In this document: one piece after another, positions 8,171-17,932 of the stretch
Position numbering within the stretch: the first letter of the stretch is position 1
Layout: each line of letters opens with the position of its first letter
Position numbers and translations under genes: made by a program
Notes under the pieces: model-generated
What the model was told of the DNA's origin: nothing
Databases searched by the model: none
What the model saw: only the letters and a program-made list of their open reading frames with translations
Origin: Shimia thalassica
Lineage (GTDB): Bacteria; Pseudomonadota; Alphaproteobacteria; Rhodobacterales; Rhodobacteraceae
Reading direction: 5' to 3'
Assembly: GCF_001458215.1 (NCBI RefSeq)
Contig: NZ_CYTW01000007.1
Coordinates: 1-64,000, forward strand
DNA length: 64,000 nt

Positions 8171-9466
8171 GTGTTTCATCGTGTTTTCGTTCAGACGAGG
8201 CCTCTGCGGTCACTCGTGTATGTTCTATTTGTTGTCATCTTAGGCAGTTTGGCTTCGGTTGGAATGGCGGCTTCGCCAGAGTTGCAGGCCAAAGCTGCGG
8301 ACAAAACGGTTTCCAGCAATGCTCTCAAAAACTACATCGTTCCACTCACGGCGGATGAATTGTCAAACCTTGCAGGCATTTGGCAGGATCATCTTTCCCA
8401 ATCCATCGAGACTTATATCGAGCTGAATGCCAGCCTTGAGGGCCTTGATGAAAACGTTGCCCACAAAGTGCGTGAACAGATTACAACTCTGTCAGACACG
8501 CATTCGGTCTATTCCGAAAACTATCAACTTGTCTTGAATGGCTGGCTGGCAAAGGGAGGGGCGGCTGACGATGTCGCGACACACCAAAGCTATCTGGATG
8601 CGGTTAGCACGGCCACTTTGCGGGCAACCGATGTGCGAACACTGTTCTCGCTTGCAACCAATTGGTTGATCTCCAAAGACGGCGGTCTGGGGCTGTTGCT
8701 TCAGTTGGGCGTCTTCATTGTGGCCTTTGTGGTTTTGTTGTTCGTTGCCCGCTTCGTGCGCAAAACCGTTTCCAAAGGGCTCGAGCGCCTACCGGCGATG
8801 TCCCGGCTGTTGAAAAAGTTTGTCCTGACTGTTGTCTATTGGATCACGATCATTGTTGGTCTCATGGTCGCTTTGGGGCTGGCCGGTGTGAACGTCACGC
8901 CCATGTTTGCGGTGTTTGGCGGCCTGAGCTTTATTCTCGGTTTTGCCTTGCAGGACACCTTGGGAAATCTCGCCAGTGGCTTGATGATCATGGTGTTGAA
9001 ACCGTTTGATACCGGAGATTACATCGAGATTTCCGGCGCGAGTGGGAACGTCGATGCCATGTCGATTGTGTCGACCCAAATCCGGACCTTCGACAACCAG
9101 ATCATTGTGGTGCCGAATTCCAAAATCTGGGGGGACGTGATCACCAATGTCAGCGCTGCCAAAACACGTCGGGTCGATCTGGTGTTCGGGATCGCCTATT
9201 CCGACAATGCCAGTCAGGCCGTTGAGGTTCTCAAAGGTTTGGTTGCCAATGATCCGAGATGCCTCAAGGAACCTGTGCCAGAGATTTTTGTAGGAGAGTT
9301 GGGCGACAGCTCGGTCAACCTGTTTTGCCGGCCATGGGTCGCAACAGAAGATTATTGGGATGTGTACTGGGGGCTGACGGGCGCGGCGAAAGAGGCGTTT
9401 GACCAAGAAGGCATCTCCATTCCGTTTCCACAGCGCGATGTTCACCTTATTTCCAATGAGAGTTGA
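8171..9466 (+). CDS. Small-conductance mechanosensitive channel family protein (MscS)
   Basis: A GTG at 8171 with GAGGG six bases upstream is preferred; an in-frame GTG at 8159 overlaps the previous stop and cannot be excluded. The 431-residue protein has a signal-like N-terminus, a helical periplasmic region (about 40-165), three transmembrane helices (about 175-290) and the MscS pore-lining helix/beta-domain signature LGFALQDTLGNLASGLMIM followed by GDYIEISG and VPNSKIWGDVI. The C-terminal alpha/beta domain is complete. MscS channels release solutes under membrane tension; members with extra periplasmic domains often have specialised roles. It lies between a coiled-coil gene and a TolC-like gene. 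Confidence 0.9.
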   Translation: MFHRVFVQTRPLRSLVYVLFVVILGSLASVGMAASPELQAKAADKTVSSNALKNYIVPLTADELSNLAGIWQDHLSQSIETYIELNASLEGLDENVAHKVREQITTLSDTHSVYSENYQLVLNGWLAKGGAADDVATHQSYLDAVSTATLRATDVRTLFSLATNWLISKDGGLGLLLQLGVFIVAFVVLLFVARFVRKTVSKGLERLPAMSRLLKKFVLTVVYWITIIVGLMVALGLAGVNVTPMFAVFGGLSFILGFALQDTLGNLASGLMIMVLKPFDTGDYIEISGASGNVDAMSIVSTQIRTFDNQIIVVPNSKIWGDVITNVSAAKTRRVDLVFGIAYSDNASQAVEVLKGLVANDPRCLKEPVPEIFVGELGDSSVNLFCRPWVATEDYWDVYWGLTGAAKEAFDQEGISIPFPQRDVHLISNES

Positions 9467-9502
9467 ATGTCGTCTCACCCCTCTGGCAACAGGGACCTGC
9501 GG

Positions 9503-10864
9503 ATGAACCGGCGCAATACGGTTATGGGACTTGTTGCCTTTTCAACGGTTGGATGCGCGGCGGGCGATGATTTTGTTCCACCGACAATGGACCTGTCGGA
9601 TAGTTTTTTGAAAAGGGGCAGCGGACCGGCTCGGACCAATGACGCCAAATGGTGGCTGGCGTTCAACGATCCCATCATCAATCAAGTCGTCGAATTGGGG
9701 TTGCAGCAAAATCTGGATGTGCGCCGGATCGCGGCAAGGATTGAACAGTCACAGGGCATTCTCGACGGAGCAGGTTTTCCGATTTCGGGAAACGCACGGG
9801 TTGCGGAAAGCAAAATCAATTCAGGAGGGGGAGACCCGACAACGCAGACCGGTTTTGTACGCGCCGAAGCAACTTGGAAAATCGATCTGTTTGGTCGCCT
9901 GAGACGTGAACGCGAAGCGGCCTTTGCCCGGCTGGAGGCAGCTTATGCGGATCTTGATATCTGGCGGTTGCTGTTCGTGGACGAAGTGGTGTCCGCCTAT
10001 ATTGACCTGCGATATACCCAAGAACTTTTGCGCATTCAGATGCGGGTTCTGGAAAGTCGCGAAGAAACCTTGGAGGCCACCATCAAGCTTTCAGGTGAAG
10101 GAAAGGCCACTGATCTTGAGATCGCACAGGCCCGTTCGCTGGTTTTGACCACAAGGGCAAACATTCCTGAAACGCGGGTTCTGTTTATCAGGATGATGAA
10201 CAGAATTATCGCTTTGGTCGGTGCCACCGAAATTCCGGGGCGGGAAAAGTTCGACGCACGCGCGCCTCAGCCGGTTGCCAAGACGCATGTGGTTTCCACC
10301 GGAGTGCCTGCCGATTTGTTGCGGAACCGGCCGGATATTGTACGCGCGGAACAGCGATTGGCAGAAGCGGTGGGCCTGTTGGGGGTGGCGGAAGCAGATT
10401 TGTATCCAAATCTCGTTTTGACTGGTAACGTAAACCTGAATGTCAGCGGTTCAGAAATTCTGCCCGGCGCGGGTTTCTTGCGGTTGGGGTTCGATGTGCC
10501 GCTTTTCGATTTGCCTGTGCGCAAGGCCAAGATCGAAACTGCGAAAGGTCTGGTCAACGAACGTCAGGCCGAATGGGAGAAAGAAGTCGTTCTTGCGGTC
10601 GAGGAGGTCCGCAATGCGATGTTCGCTCTTGATCAGCACCAGAAGGCCGCTCGGGCTGCCAAAGAGGCTGTGGGGGCCTCGAACAAGGTGCTTGAAATTG
10701 CCCGCAAGCGGTTTGCCGACGGGTCGGTATCGTTTCTTCAGGTGCTGGATGCAGAGCGTTCCTTTCTGAGCACTGAGAATGCTTATGCGTTGGACGTACG
10801 CAATCAGGCGATTGATTTCGTGGATTTGAACGTCGCTTTGGGTGGAAGTTTCGGGAGGGGATAA
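9503..10864 (+). CDS. TolC-family outer-membrane efflux lipoprotein (NodT/OprM-like)
   Basis: The ATG at 9503 has AGGGA seven bases upstream; an ATG at 9467, abutting the previous stop, is an alternative. The 453-residue protein has a short lipoprotein signal (STVGC-AAG, with a slightly unusual lipobox) and two OEP repeats. The motifs WKIDLFGRLRRE, DLLRNRPDIVRAEQ and the closing RFADGSVSFLQVLDAERS are typical of NodT-type outer-membrane factors. Such proteins normally pair with a membrane-fusion protein and an RND or ABC pump, but none is encoded in this window. It is instead followed after one base by an AsmA-like gene. Confidence 0.9.
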   Translation: MNRRNTVMGLVAFSTVGCAAGDDFVPPTMDLSDSFLKRGSGPARTNDAKWWLAFNDPIINQVVELGLQQNLDVRRIAARIEQSQGILDGAGFPISGNARVAESKINSGGGDPTTQTGFVRAEATWKIDLFGRLRREREAAFARLEAAYADLDIWRLLFVDEVVSAYIDLRYTQELLRIQMRVLESREETLEATIKLSGEGKATDLEIAQARSLVLTTRANIPETRVLFIRMMNRIIALVGATEIPGREKFDARAPQPVAKTHVVSTGVPADLLRNRPDIVRAEQRLAEAVGLLGVAEADLYPNLVLTGNVNLNVSGSEILPGAGFLRLGFDVPLFDLPVRKAKIETAKGLVNERQAEWEKEVVLAVEEVRNAMFALDQHQKAARAAKEAVGASNKVLEIARKRFADGSVSFLQVLDAERSFLSTENAYALDVRNQAIDFVDLNVALGGSFGRG

Positions 10865-10865
10865 A

Positions 10866-13574
10866 ATGGCACGGTTCACAATGAAGGTGGCAAAATGGCT
10901 CACGGTTCTCGTGGTCGGTTTGGTCATCATCTGCTGGCTTGTTCTGGCGGCACCGTTTTTTAGCAACCTGCGAAAATCGATTGTTGCTGACGTTTTGACC
11001 ACGCAAATTGGCCAGCCGTTGATTGTTGAAGGCGATGTCAGGGTTGTTGTCGGGCGCACGACTTTTGTCCATGTCAGCGACGTTCATATCCCAAGCACAA
11101 ATATCGATGACCTGAACCTTGCCGAATTGAAACTGCTGGAATGGGAACTCAATCTGGCGGCGTTGTTTAGTGGCCGGATTGATCTTGATAACCTTACGCT
11201 GGACGGGCTTCAGGCCAATGCGATTACCCAAAGCGACGGAACAACAAGTTGGGTAAAGCGTACACCACAGCCAGCGGTCGAGGCGCCCTCTTCCTCAACG
11301 GACGAACAGCCGGTGGAAGAGGCGGTCCCTGCATCAGCTTCCCCTTCTATCTATAGCTTCCTGAGCGACAAGACGGTCACATTTACCAACATTGGTCTGG
11401 TCTTCAGCAATGAACTTTCCGGTTTTGATTTCGATTTCAAACTGGGGTCCATTCTGCTGGAACAGCTACAGGGCGGGGATCTCGTTTCCGTTACAGGAGG
11501 CGGCACCGTGAACGGGGAAGAGTTCACACTGGATGGGAAATATCCTGCTGGCGAACCGTTCACCAACGTTCTCAATTTCGGGGATATCGTGGTATCCTAT
11601 GACGGAAGCGTCATCGCGCCCGAACAAGGCGGCGGATACGAAGCCACGCTTGAAATGGATACAGGTGAAATCGGAGAAGTCTTCGACGTCCTTGGGCTGG
11701 AGCGCAGCTTTGAGGGGGCGGGCGATCTGAGCGCCCACATCACGAGCCAGCCCGGACTGCTGGCCATTCAGGATCTGCAATCGGTTCTGGACCTGAGCAA
11801 AGGCCAACAGATTTCAGTGACAGGTAAGGTCGACAATTTGGTTGATCAGTCCGGCTTTGACGTCAAAGCAGAAGCCCGCCTGCATCCAGAAGGGCAGCCG
11901 CCTGCCAATGCGGATTCCCTCAAAGATCTGAAACTGACGCGCATCGTGGCACGGGTCGTGAGCGAAGACGGAAACCTCGAATTCAAAAAGCTGGTGATAC
12001 GCACAAATGCCTTTGATCAAGGGCTGAACAAGGTCGGCCCGATTTCGATCGGGCGCATCTACCGGACCGAAGAAAAAACCCTAGGGCTTGCAGATGTGAA
12101 CCTTCAGGCCGGCCCCAAAGACGCGCCCTACATCACGGCTTCGGGGGGCGTCGGAGACATCTTCAAATTCAAAGAAGTGGATCTCGCGGGCACTTTGTCC
12201 GGCCCCGCCTCTTTGTTGCTCAAATCCCTGAGTGAAGAAGAGGCCGCCAAATTTGGCAGGGTTGGTGCCGAATTCGAAATCTCGGATGAAGCAGGGCATC
12301 TGAGTTTGACAAAGCTGACAGCGGCGACCGAAGGCACGGACCTGTGGTTCCTCAAAGCAGATGTCGCGGTTGAAAACGTTGCGCAACTGGACGGGCTGAA
12401 AACGGCTGTCGGAATTGGAATTACAGACACGGCCAGTTTTCTCGAAGCTTTGAAACTTGATCCCATAGACGTGGGCAAAGTCGAATTCGGCGTGGCGCTG
12501 GAAGGACAGGTCGAAACTGCCGACCTAGAGTTGGTTTTCAACGCTGGTGGAAGCGATCTCAAGACGAATATTTCGGTGGACCTGAGTGAACAGATCAACG
12601 TGATCAGGGGCAAGGTCCTGAGCGAACGCATCAGATTGGAGGATTTGCGCGACGGCACCAAAGCGCTGGTCCAGTTGGGCGAGGCGGCTGAGAGTAAGGG
12701 TGCTGAGTCCGGCGAACCAGAACCCGAAGATGACAGGCCCCCAATTCAACCTCTGGTTCTGGAAGAGGAAAGCGATGTTCTGGATCTAGAGCGTATCCTG
12801 ACGGAAACCGATCTCGAGATCGAACTGGAGCTAAAGGAATTTGTGGGTGAGGCCGGCTCGTCCTCGATGAGCAGCACGTTCACCGCCAAAGAAGGCCAGA
12901 TTAACGCGGGCCCGATCGAGCTTTTTTATGGCCCCGGCTTTTTCAAGGTCACAGCCATGATGGACGCGGTCGAAGACCCTGAACGGTTGCGCGTGTCCGG
13001 CTCTACCAGCGGATGGGACTTTGGAAAGATACTGGACGCGGTTGGATTGGGAATTGATGCCAACGGAACGCTAAATGCCGCCTTTGACGTCACCGGCAAT
13101 ATCTCGTCCGGAAAGACATTCGTCAACTCAATGGCAGGATCGGCCTCTCTCAATATGGGAACGGGATCAATCGCCACCAGCCTTCTTGAGTTGGCAGGGC
13201 TCGGGGTTTTTCCGTGGCTCTTTTCTAACGAGCTTTCCGAAGGAAAAACCACCATCGTCTGTGTGAAGGCCCCTGTCCAATTGCGGTCCGGACAGGTGCG
13301 TTTTGATTCAGTGGTTGCCGAGACCAAAAGCGTTCAGCTTGTCGCCAAGGGCGAGGTCGACTGGGTCGGTGATCGTATCCAGATCAGGGCAGAACCGCGG
13401 CGCGTCGGTGACCCTTTGGCCCGCAGCGCATGGCCGTTTGATGTGACGGGAAAACTGTCTGATCCACAGTTCAAGCTGGATGTTGGCGGGTCTCGCAGCA
13501 GACGTGCGGACGGAGCGGACCAGATGCCAGCCAACCGTGTGCCTTGTCAGCCCGATATCCTGCAACTCGAGTAG
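10866..13574 (+). CDS. AsmA-family envelope protein
   Basis: The start at 10866 follows GGGAGGGG. The 902-residue product has one N-terminal transmembrane helix (about residues 9-32), an AsmA-type N-terminal domain (TTQIGQPLIVEGDVRV), a long beta-rich middle with an acidic low-complexity patch near 610-640, and the C-terminal AsmA_2 signature (TGSIATSLLELAGLGVFPWL, then DSVVAETKSVQLVAKGEVDW). AsmA-like proteins (TamB, YhdP, YdbH) form periplasm-spanning grooves that move phospholipid between membranes; a similar role here is inferred. Its nearest neighbours are a TolC-like protein and two MscS channels, an unusual setting. Confidence 0.88.
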   Translation: MARFTMKVAKWLTVLVVGLVIICWLVLAAPFFSNLRKSIVADVLTTQIGQPLIVEGDVRVVVGRTTFVHVSDVHIPSTNIDDLNLAELKLLEWELNLAALFSGRIDLDNLTLDGLQANAITQSDGTTSWVKRTPQPAVEAPSSSTDEQPVEEAVPASASPSIYSFLSDKTVTFTNIGLVFSNELSGFDFDFKLGSILLEQLQGGDLVSVTGGGTVNGEEFTLDGKYPAGEPFTNVLNFGDIVVSYDGSVIAPEQGGGYEATLEMDTGEIGEVFDVLGLERSFEGAGDLSAHITSQPGLLAIQDLQSVLDLSKGQQISVTGKVDNLVDQSGFDVKAEARLHPEGQPPANADSLKDLKLTRIVARVVSEDGNLEFKKLVIRTNAFDQGLNKVGPISIGRIYRTEEKTLGLADVNLQAGPKDAPYITASGGVGDIFKFKEVDLAGTLSGPASLLLKSLSEEEAAKFGRVGAEFEISDEAGHLSLTKLTAATEGTDLWFLKADVAVENVAQLDGLKTAVGIGITDTASFLEALKLDPIDVGKVEFGVALEGQVETADLELVFNAGGSDLKTNISVDLSEQINVIRGKVLSERIRLEDLRDGTKALVQLGEAAESKGAESGEPEPEDDRPPIQPLVLEEESDVLDLERILTETDLEIELELKEFVGEAGSSSMSSTFTAKEGQINAGPIELFYGPGFFKVTAMMDAVEDPERLRVSGSTSGWDFGKILDAVGLGIDANGTLNAAFDVTGNISSGKTFVNSMAGSASLNMGTGSIATSLLELAGLGVFPWLFSNELSEGKTTIVCVKAPVQLRSGQVRFDSVVAETKSVQLVAKGEVDWVGDRIQIRAEPRRVGDPLARSAWPFDVTGKLSDPQFKLDVGGSRSRRADGADQMPANRVPCQPDILQLE

Positions 13575-13628
13575 ATCTGCCAGAAGCCCGGAAGGAACCC
13601 TTGTGTTGCGCAGTAATGGAGAAATTAG

Positions 13629-14111
13629 ATGAAAAAGGGACTTGTTCTTGCTCTCGTATTTGTCGCCGGTGGCAGCTTGGCCGCCCCCCATGTGGATCAT
13701 GGCGTATCCGGAGAGTGGGCCATCAGGGTCAATCCCGACAATGGCAACGGGTGCTATATGCAAAAGGCTTTTCAGACGGGTACGGTTGTGCTTGTCGGTG
13801 TGGCCCCCGATGCGAACGGGGCCTATTTTTCCGCCTATAATCCAGAGTGGACTCACATTATCGAAGGCGACACCGGAAGCGTGTTGCTTGATTTCGGAGA
13901 TGCACGGTTTCAAGGCGAAGTTGTCGGTGACACGCACGAAGGCAGTCTTGGTGGATATGCCTTTTTCGACAATCCGGAGTTCGTAACAGAATTCGCCAAA
14001 CGCCAGTCAGTCATAATCACCGGAAGCAAAGGGTCGACCGAAGAGATCGACCTTTCGGGCAGCAGCAAAGCCATTGCGGCGGTGAGAGCATGTCAGGCTG
14101 AACAGACCTAA
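13629..14111 (+). CDS. Small secreted protein, function unknown
   Basis: The 160-residue product has a signal peptide (to about LAA-PH, residue 19) and then a compact domain with a conserved-looking GCYMQKAF stretch and a C-terminal SGSSKAIAAVRACQ segment. Two cysteines (one in GCYM, one near the end) could form a disulfide. The architecture recalls uncharacterised periplasmic proteins common in Rhodobacterales. It lies 54 nt after the AsmA-like gene and 39 nt before the second MscS gene, so it is probably in the same transcription unit. Confidence 0.65.
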   Translation: MKKGLVLALVFVAGGSLAAPHVDHGVSGEWAIRVNPDNGNGCYMQKAFQTGTVVLVGVAPDANGAYFSAYNPEWTHIIEGDTGSVLLDFGDARFQGEVVGDTHEGSLGGYAFFDNPEFVTEFAKRQSVIITGSKGSTEEIDLSGSSKAIAAVRACQAEQT

Positions 14112-14150
14112 AAAGGGTCGTGGGCTTTTTGAGCAATAGGGGAGACAAAA

Positions 14151-15806
14151 ATGAATACATCTATGATGGTAGGCCGGTGCCTGCGAAATATGCTGCTCTG
14201 GCTGTGTCTCACCCTTGCCATGATATCCCCCTCCTGGGCACAGAATGCGCCCGAGACCGAACCGGAAGAGGCGGGATTGGCAGCCGACGATGAAGACGCG
14301 TTTGCGGCTCCGGTTGTTGTTGATGGGGAAGAGTTGTTTGTTGTACGCGGGTCTTCTGCCCTGCCTGCAACTGCGCGCGCAGAGAAGGTTCAGGAACGCC
14401 TTGAAGCTGTAGCCGAAGCCTCAGATGCGACCGAGGTTGATGTCAAACTTCTGGAAAACGAATTTGGCATCGAGATCCAGATTGATGGCCGCATGATCAC
14501 CATCACAACCCAAGCGGATGCCGCATACGAAAAGTTCGATTTGGATATTCTTGCCGGTCTTCAGGCCGAAGCGATTGAGAAGGCCATTTTGGCATATCGG
14601 GATGACCGTTCCGGTGCCGCGCGGGTTGGAAGCGCCTTTGCCGCCATTATCTGGACACTCCTTTTTGCGGGCATTTCCGTTCTGTTTTTCCGGAAACGGC
14701 AACAATTGGTTGAATTCGTAACTCGCACAATCCGGAAACAATTCGCGACAGTCGAAGAGAAAACTCAGGCTGTCATCAGGGGAAAAGCGATTGCAGCGAT
14801 TGCCGGATACCTCGTGAATGTGATGCTGTGGGTCGGCTACCTTGCTTTGTTTTACTACTACCTGTCCTTTGTTTTGTTGTCTTTTGCCGAAACGCGCCCT
14901 GTTGCGGAACTGTTGCTTAACTATGTGAGCCAACCTCTCGCCAATTTTGCGCGTGGCGTGATTGGGTTTATTCCCAACCTTATCGTGCTGGGCATTATCG
15001 CCGCCATAACACGCACGGTCTTGCAGGCGGTCGCCCTATTCTTCAGCAATCTTGAACAGGGTATCTTTGCACTGGGAGATTTTGAAAAACACTGGATCGC
15101 ACCTACAAATATGCTGGTGCGGCTGGTGGTGGTGATCGTCGCTTTGGTTTTTGCCTACCCCTATATTCCCGGGTCTGACTCGCGCGCGTTCCAAGGTCTC
15201 ACGATCCTTGCGGGCGTCATGCTTTCCCTCGGGTCCAACACTGTGGTCAGCAACATGATGGCCGGTCTTTTTGTAATCTACAGACGCAGCACAAATATCG
15301 GAGACCGTGTGCAAATTGGCGATAAAACCGGAGACGTCGTCGAAATCAAATTGATGGAGACCCTGATCAGGTCCACCAAGAACGAACTGGTCAGTATCCC
15401 CAATTCCCAGTTGCTGAACTCTGAAGTTGTCAATCTGACGCGCAAGATCGATGGCAGGGGCCTTCTTGTCCACACTACCGTGGGGATCGGATATGAAGAG
15501 CCGCCTGCAAAAGTCGATGCCATGCTGATCGAGGCCGCAAGACGCACCAAGGGATTGAAGAGGTCGCCGCCCCCGTTCGTGCTTTGGAACAAACTCGCGG
15601 ATTTTGCGATCAACTACGAAATCAACGCCTTTACGTCGCGGGGTGAAGAGCTTCCGAAAATCCTGTCAGATCTGCATCGCAACATCGTCGCGGTGTTCAA
15701 CGAAAACAACACCCAGATTATGACGCCGTTCTACACCGCGGATCCAGAAGTGCCAAAGGTCCCCGACACGGAATGGGATGGCACCCTGAACGGGGATGAA
15801 AAATAG
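14151..15806 (+). CDS. Large MscS-family mechanosensitive channel with periplasmic domain
   Basis: The start follows GGGGAGAC and gives a signal peptide ending near SWA-QN (about residue 31). The 551-residue protein has an acidic periplasmic domain (about 32-155), then roughly five transmembrane helices and the MscS core, with pore segment SLGSNTVVSNMMAGLFVIY, beta-domain motif GDRVQIGDKTGDVVEI and SIPNSQLLNSEVVN. It is a different MscS subtype from the product of 8171-9466, so one cluster encodes two distinct channels. The core domain is intact. Confidence 0.9.
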   Translation: MNTSMMVGRCLRNMLLWLCLTLAMISPSWAQNAPETEPEEAGLAADDEDAFAAPVVVDGEELFVVRGSSALPATARAEKVQERLEAVAEASDATEVDVKLLENEFGIEIQIDGRMITITTQADAAYEKFDLDILAGLQAEAIEKAILAYRDDRSGAARVGSAFAAIIWTLLFAGISVLFFRKRQQLVEFVTRTIRKQFATVEEKTQAVIRGKAIAAIAGYLVNVMLWVGYLALFYYYLSFVLLSFAETRPVAELLLNYVSQPLANFARGVIGFIPNLIVLGIIAAITRTVLQAVALFFSNLEQGIFALGDFEKHWIAPTNMLVRLVVVIVALVFAYPYIPGSDSRAFQGLTILAGVMLSLGSNTVVSNMMAGLFVIYRRSTNIGDRVQIGDKTGDVVEIKLMETLIRSTKNELVSIPNSQLLNSEVVNLTRKIDGRGLLVHTTVGIGYEEPPAKVDAMLIEAARRTKGLKRSPPPFVLWNKLADFAINYEINAFTSRGEELPKILSDLHRNIVAVFNENNTQIMTPFYTADPEVPKVPDTEWDGTLNGDEK

Positions 15807-16031
15807 GGGCAGATGAAGCGGATCGTTCTGGGTGACGCGCCAAAAAGAGCTTCATGAAAGATGAACTGCTTAGCTCTTCCTTGAAATCAGGCTTCCTAAA
15901 CGAATTGGCGACCTGCCCCCAACGATGGTGGCCTAATTTTGAAATAACGATGCGCGCGCCCCACCCGCTATTGAAGCACAGTTGCATTCTGGTACGCTAT
16001 CCCGGAACTGAATAAAAAACTAAGTGATCTG

Positions 16032-16865
16032 ATGCGCATTTTCCGCGAACCGCTATTCCACTTCTTTCTTCTCGGCTTGCTGATTTTCGGGTGGTTTTTC
16101 TTTCTCAATCCGCCCGCCCCAAACGAAGGCGATGACAGTAAGATCGTGATCGATAATCAAGACGTCGAACGGCTGAGTTCACAGTTCGAGAACACATGGC
16201 GACGACGTCCGACGCCTGATGAAATGGAGCGTATTCTCGAGGCGATGGTCAGAGAGGAAGTTCTTGTTCGTGAGGCCACCAAACTGGGTTTCGATCAAGG
16301 TGACAGCGTCGTGCGGGCGCGTTTGGCCAAGAAGATGGAGTTTTTGACCACTTCTCTTGCGCAATCGATGGTTCCCGAAGACAGCGTTCTGATCGCGTAT
16401 TTTAACGAAAATGCCGACGCGTATTCGCTCCCGCCCGAGATTGCTTTTGAACAATTGCTTTTGATACATGGCGATGATCCTGACCGAGTGTTGGCCGCCC
16501 TCGCAGAAGGTGAGGCGCGCGCGAACCTCGAAAAAGTGTCACTTCTTCCAATTTCAATGTCTTTGTCTTCGCTCACGGCGGTCGACAACACATTTGGGCG
16601 CGGTTTTTTTGCGCAAATTGAAGAGTTGCCAAAGCAGCAATGGACAGGGCCGGTGACCTCGGGGTTCGGCGCTCATCTTGTTTTGGTGACAGAGGTTAAG
16701 CCGGCTGCTTTGCCAGAGTTTGAAAGCATACGAGAAACTGTTTTGCTTGATTGGCGTCGTGAGCAGTCTGAAATCCTTACGGTTGCACAACTCGAGGTGT
16801 TGAAATCTCAATACGAGATCGAAACACCGGATGCCGAAGTCTTGGCAGAATGGTCATTGCAATGA
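16032..16865 (+). CDS. Membrane-anchored parvulin-type peptidyl-prolyl isomerase
   Basis: The 277-residue protein has an N-terminal membrane helix (about 8-25), a helical chaperone-like segment with MVREEVLVREATKLGFDQGD and RLAKKMEFL, a possibly degenerate PpiC-type rotamase region (about 135-230, with FGRGFFAQIEELP and GFGAHLVLV) and a C-terminal helix. It matches roseobacter peptidylprolyl isomerase genes adjoining hupE-like genes. It probably helps fold exported proteins from the inner-membrane face. The stop overlaps the ATG of the next gene (ATGA). No strong ribosome site precedes the start. The upstream 225 nt gap shows no gene. Confidence 0.75.
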   Translation: MRIFREPLFHFFLLGLLIFGWFFFLNPPAPNEGDDSKIVIDNQDVERLSSQFENTWRRRPTPDEMERILEAMVREEVLVREATKLGFDQGDSVVRARLAKKMEFLTTSLAQSMVPEDSVLIAYFNENADAYSLPPEIAFEQLLLIHGDDPDRVLAALAEGEARANLEKVSLLPISMSLSSLTAVDNTFGRGFFAQIEELPKQQWTGPVTSGFGAHLVLVTEVKPAALPEFESIRETVLLDWRREQSEILTVAQLEVLKSQYEIETPDAEVLAEWSLQ

Positions 16866-17875
16866 GTTTTTTGCGGCAGGTTTTCGTCACGCTGTTTCTT
16901 GTCTTGGCAGGAGTAACCAGCGCCTCTGCCCATGCGTTAGAGCCGGGGTATCTCCAGATGACCCAGCTCACTCCGGAAACATGGCAGGTGTTTTGGCGCA
17001 AACCGGATGTAACCGGCGCGCCCATGAAAATCACGGCCCGCTTGCCCGAGACATGTTCACCTGCAGAAGGGGACGCGCCGAAATTTGACGGGTCGGCTTG
17101 GGTCTCTTCCTGGTTGGCCGAGTGCCCATCCGGCATCGCGGGCGCAACAATTTCAATTCCCGGACTGGAAGCTCAACGCACAGACGTTTTGTTGCGCATG
17201 CAAAGTCTTGATTTGCCGTTAACGACAATCCGGCTGACCCCCAATGAAATCGCCTATACCGTGCCGGAAACGCTGACGGGTGGAGAGGTCTTTGCAAGCT
17301 ATCTCGGGTTGGGGTTCGAGCATATTCTTGAAGGTTGGGATCACCTTCTTTTTGTGTTTGCGCTGCTTGTTCTGATACGGGATTTTCGCCGTCTCGTCGG
17401 TGCGATCACGGCCTTTACAATTGCACATTCCATAACGCTTGCTCTGGCATCAATGGGGCTTATCCAGGTGCCCGGCCCGCCTGTCGAATCCATCATTGCG
17501 CTGTCCATTGTGTTTTTGGCGATTGAAATCCTGAAACACGAGCAGGGGCAATACAGGCTGTCCGAACGGTATCCTTGGGTGGTTTCGTTCAGCTTTGGAT
17601 TGCTGCACGGATTGGGGTTTGCAGGGGCGCTTTCGGATATCGGTTTGCCCTACGGAGAAATTCCAACGGCCTTGCTTGCGTTTAACGTGGGGGTCGAGCT
17701 TGGTCAGTTGACTTTTGTTGTCGCGGTCTTGGCCTTTTACGCCGTGGTGCGTGCGGCGCTTCCGGCCGTTGGACGACAATTCAGAACGGCCCACACACCC
17801 GGAAACATCTTCATGGGCTATGCCATTGGCGGGGTTGCAACGTTTTGGCTTGTCGAACGGGTTTCCGGCTTTTGA
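16862..17875 (+). CDS. HupE/UreJ family (type 2) membrane protein
   Basis: The ATG at 16862 overlaps the previous stop; an ATG at 16850 is an alternative. The product of about 337 residues has a signal peptide (ending near SAHA), a periplasmic beta-rich domain (about 25-135) and a C-terminal domain of six or so helices with the HupE/UreJ_2 signature GFEHILEGWDHLLF, AFTIAHSITLA and FGLLHGLGFAGAL. The histidines in these motifs are candidate metal ligands. HupE homologues are nickel/cobalt permeases tied to hydrogenase or urease, but this two-domain subtype has no assigned substrate and neither enzyme is encoded here. Confidence 0.85.
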   Translation: MSFLRQVFVTLFLVLAGVTSASAHALEPGYLQMTQLTPETWQVFWRKPDVTGAPMKITARLPETCSPAEGDAPKFDGSAWVSSWLAECPSGIAGATISIPGLEAQRTDVLLRMQSLDLPLTTIRLTPNEIAYTVPETLTGGEVFASYLGLGFEHILEGWDHLLFVFALLVLIRDFRRLVGAITAFTIAHSITLALASMGLIQVPGPPVESIIALSIVFLAIEILKHEQGQYRLSERYPWVVSFSFGLLHGLGFAGALSDIGLPYGEIPTALLAFNVGVELGQLTFVVAVLAFYAVVRAALPAVGRQFRTAHTPGNIFMGYAIGGVATFWLVERVSGF

Positions 17876-17932
17876 TACGGACTGCTGCGCAAGCCGGATT
17901 TGGTTCACGAACCTAAAGCCGCAACAAGGGCG

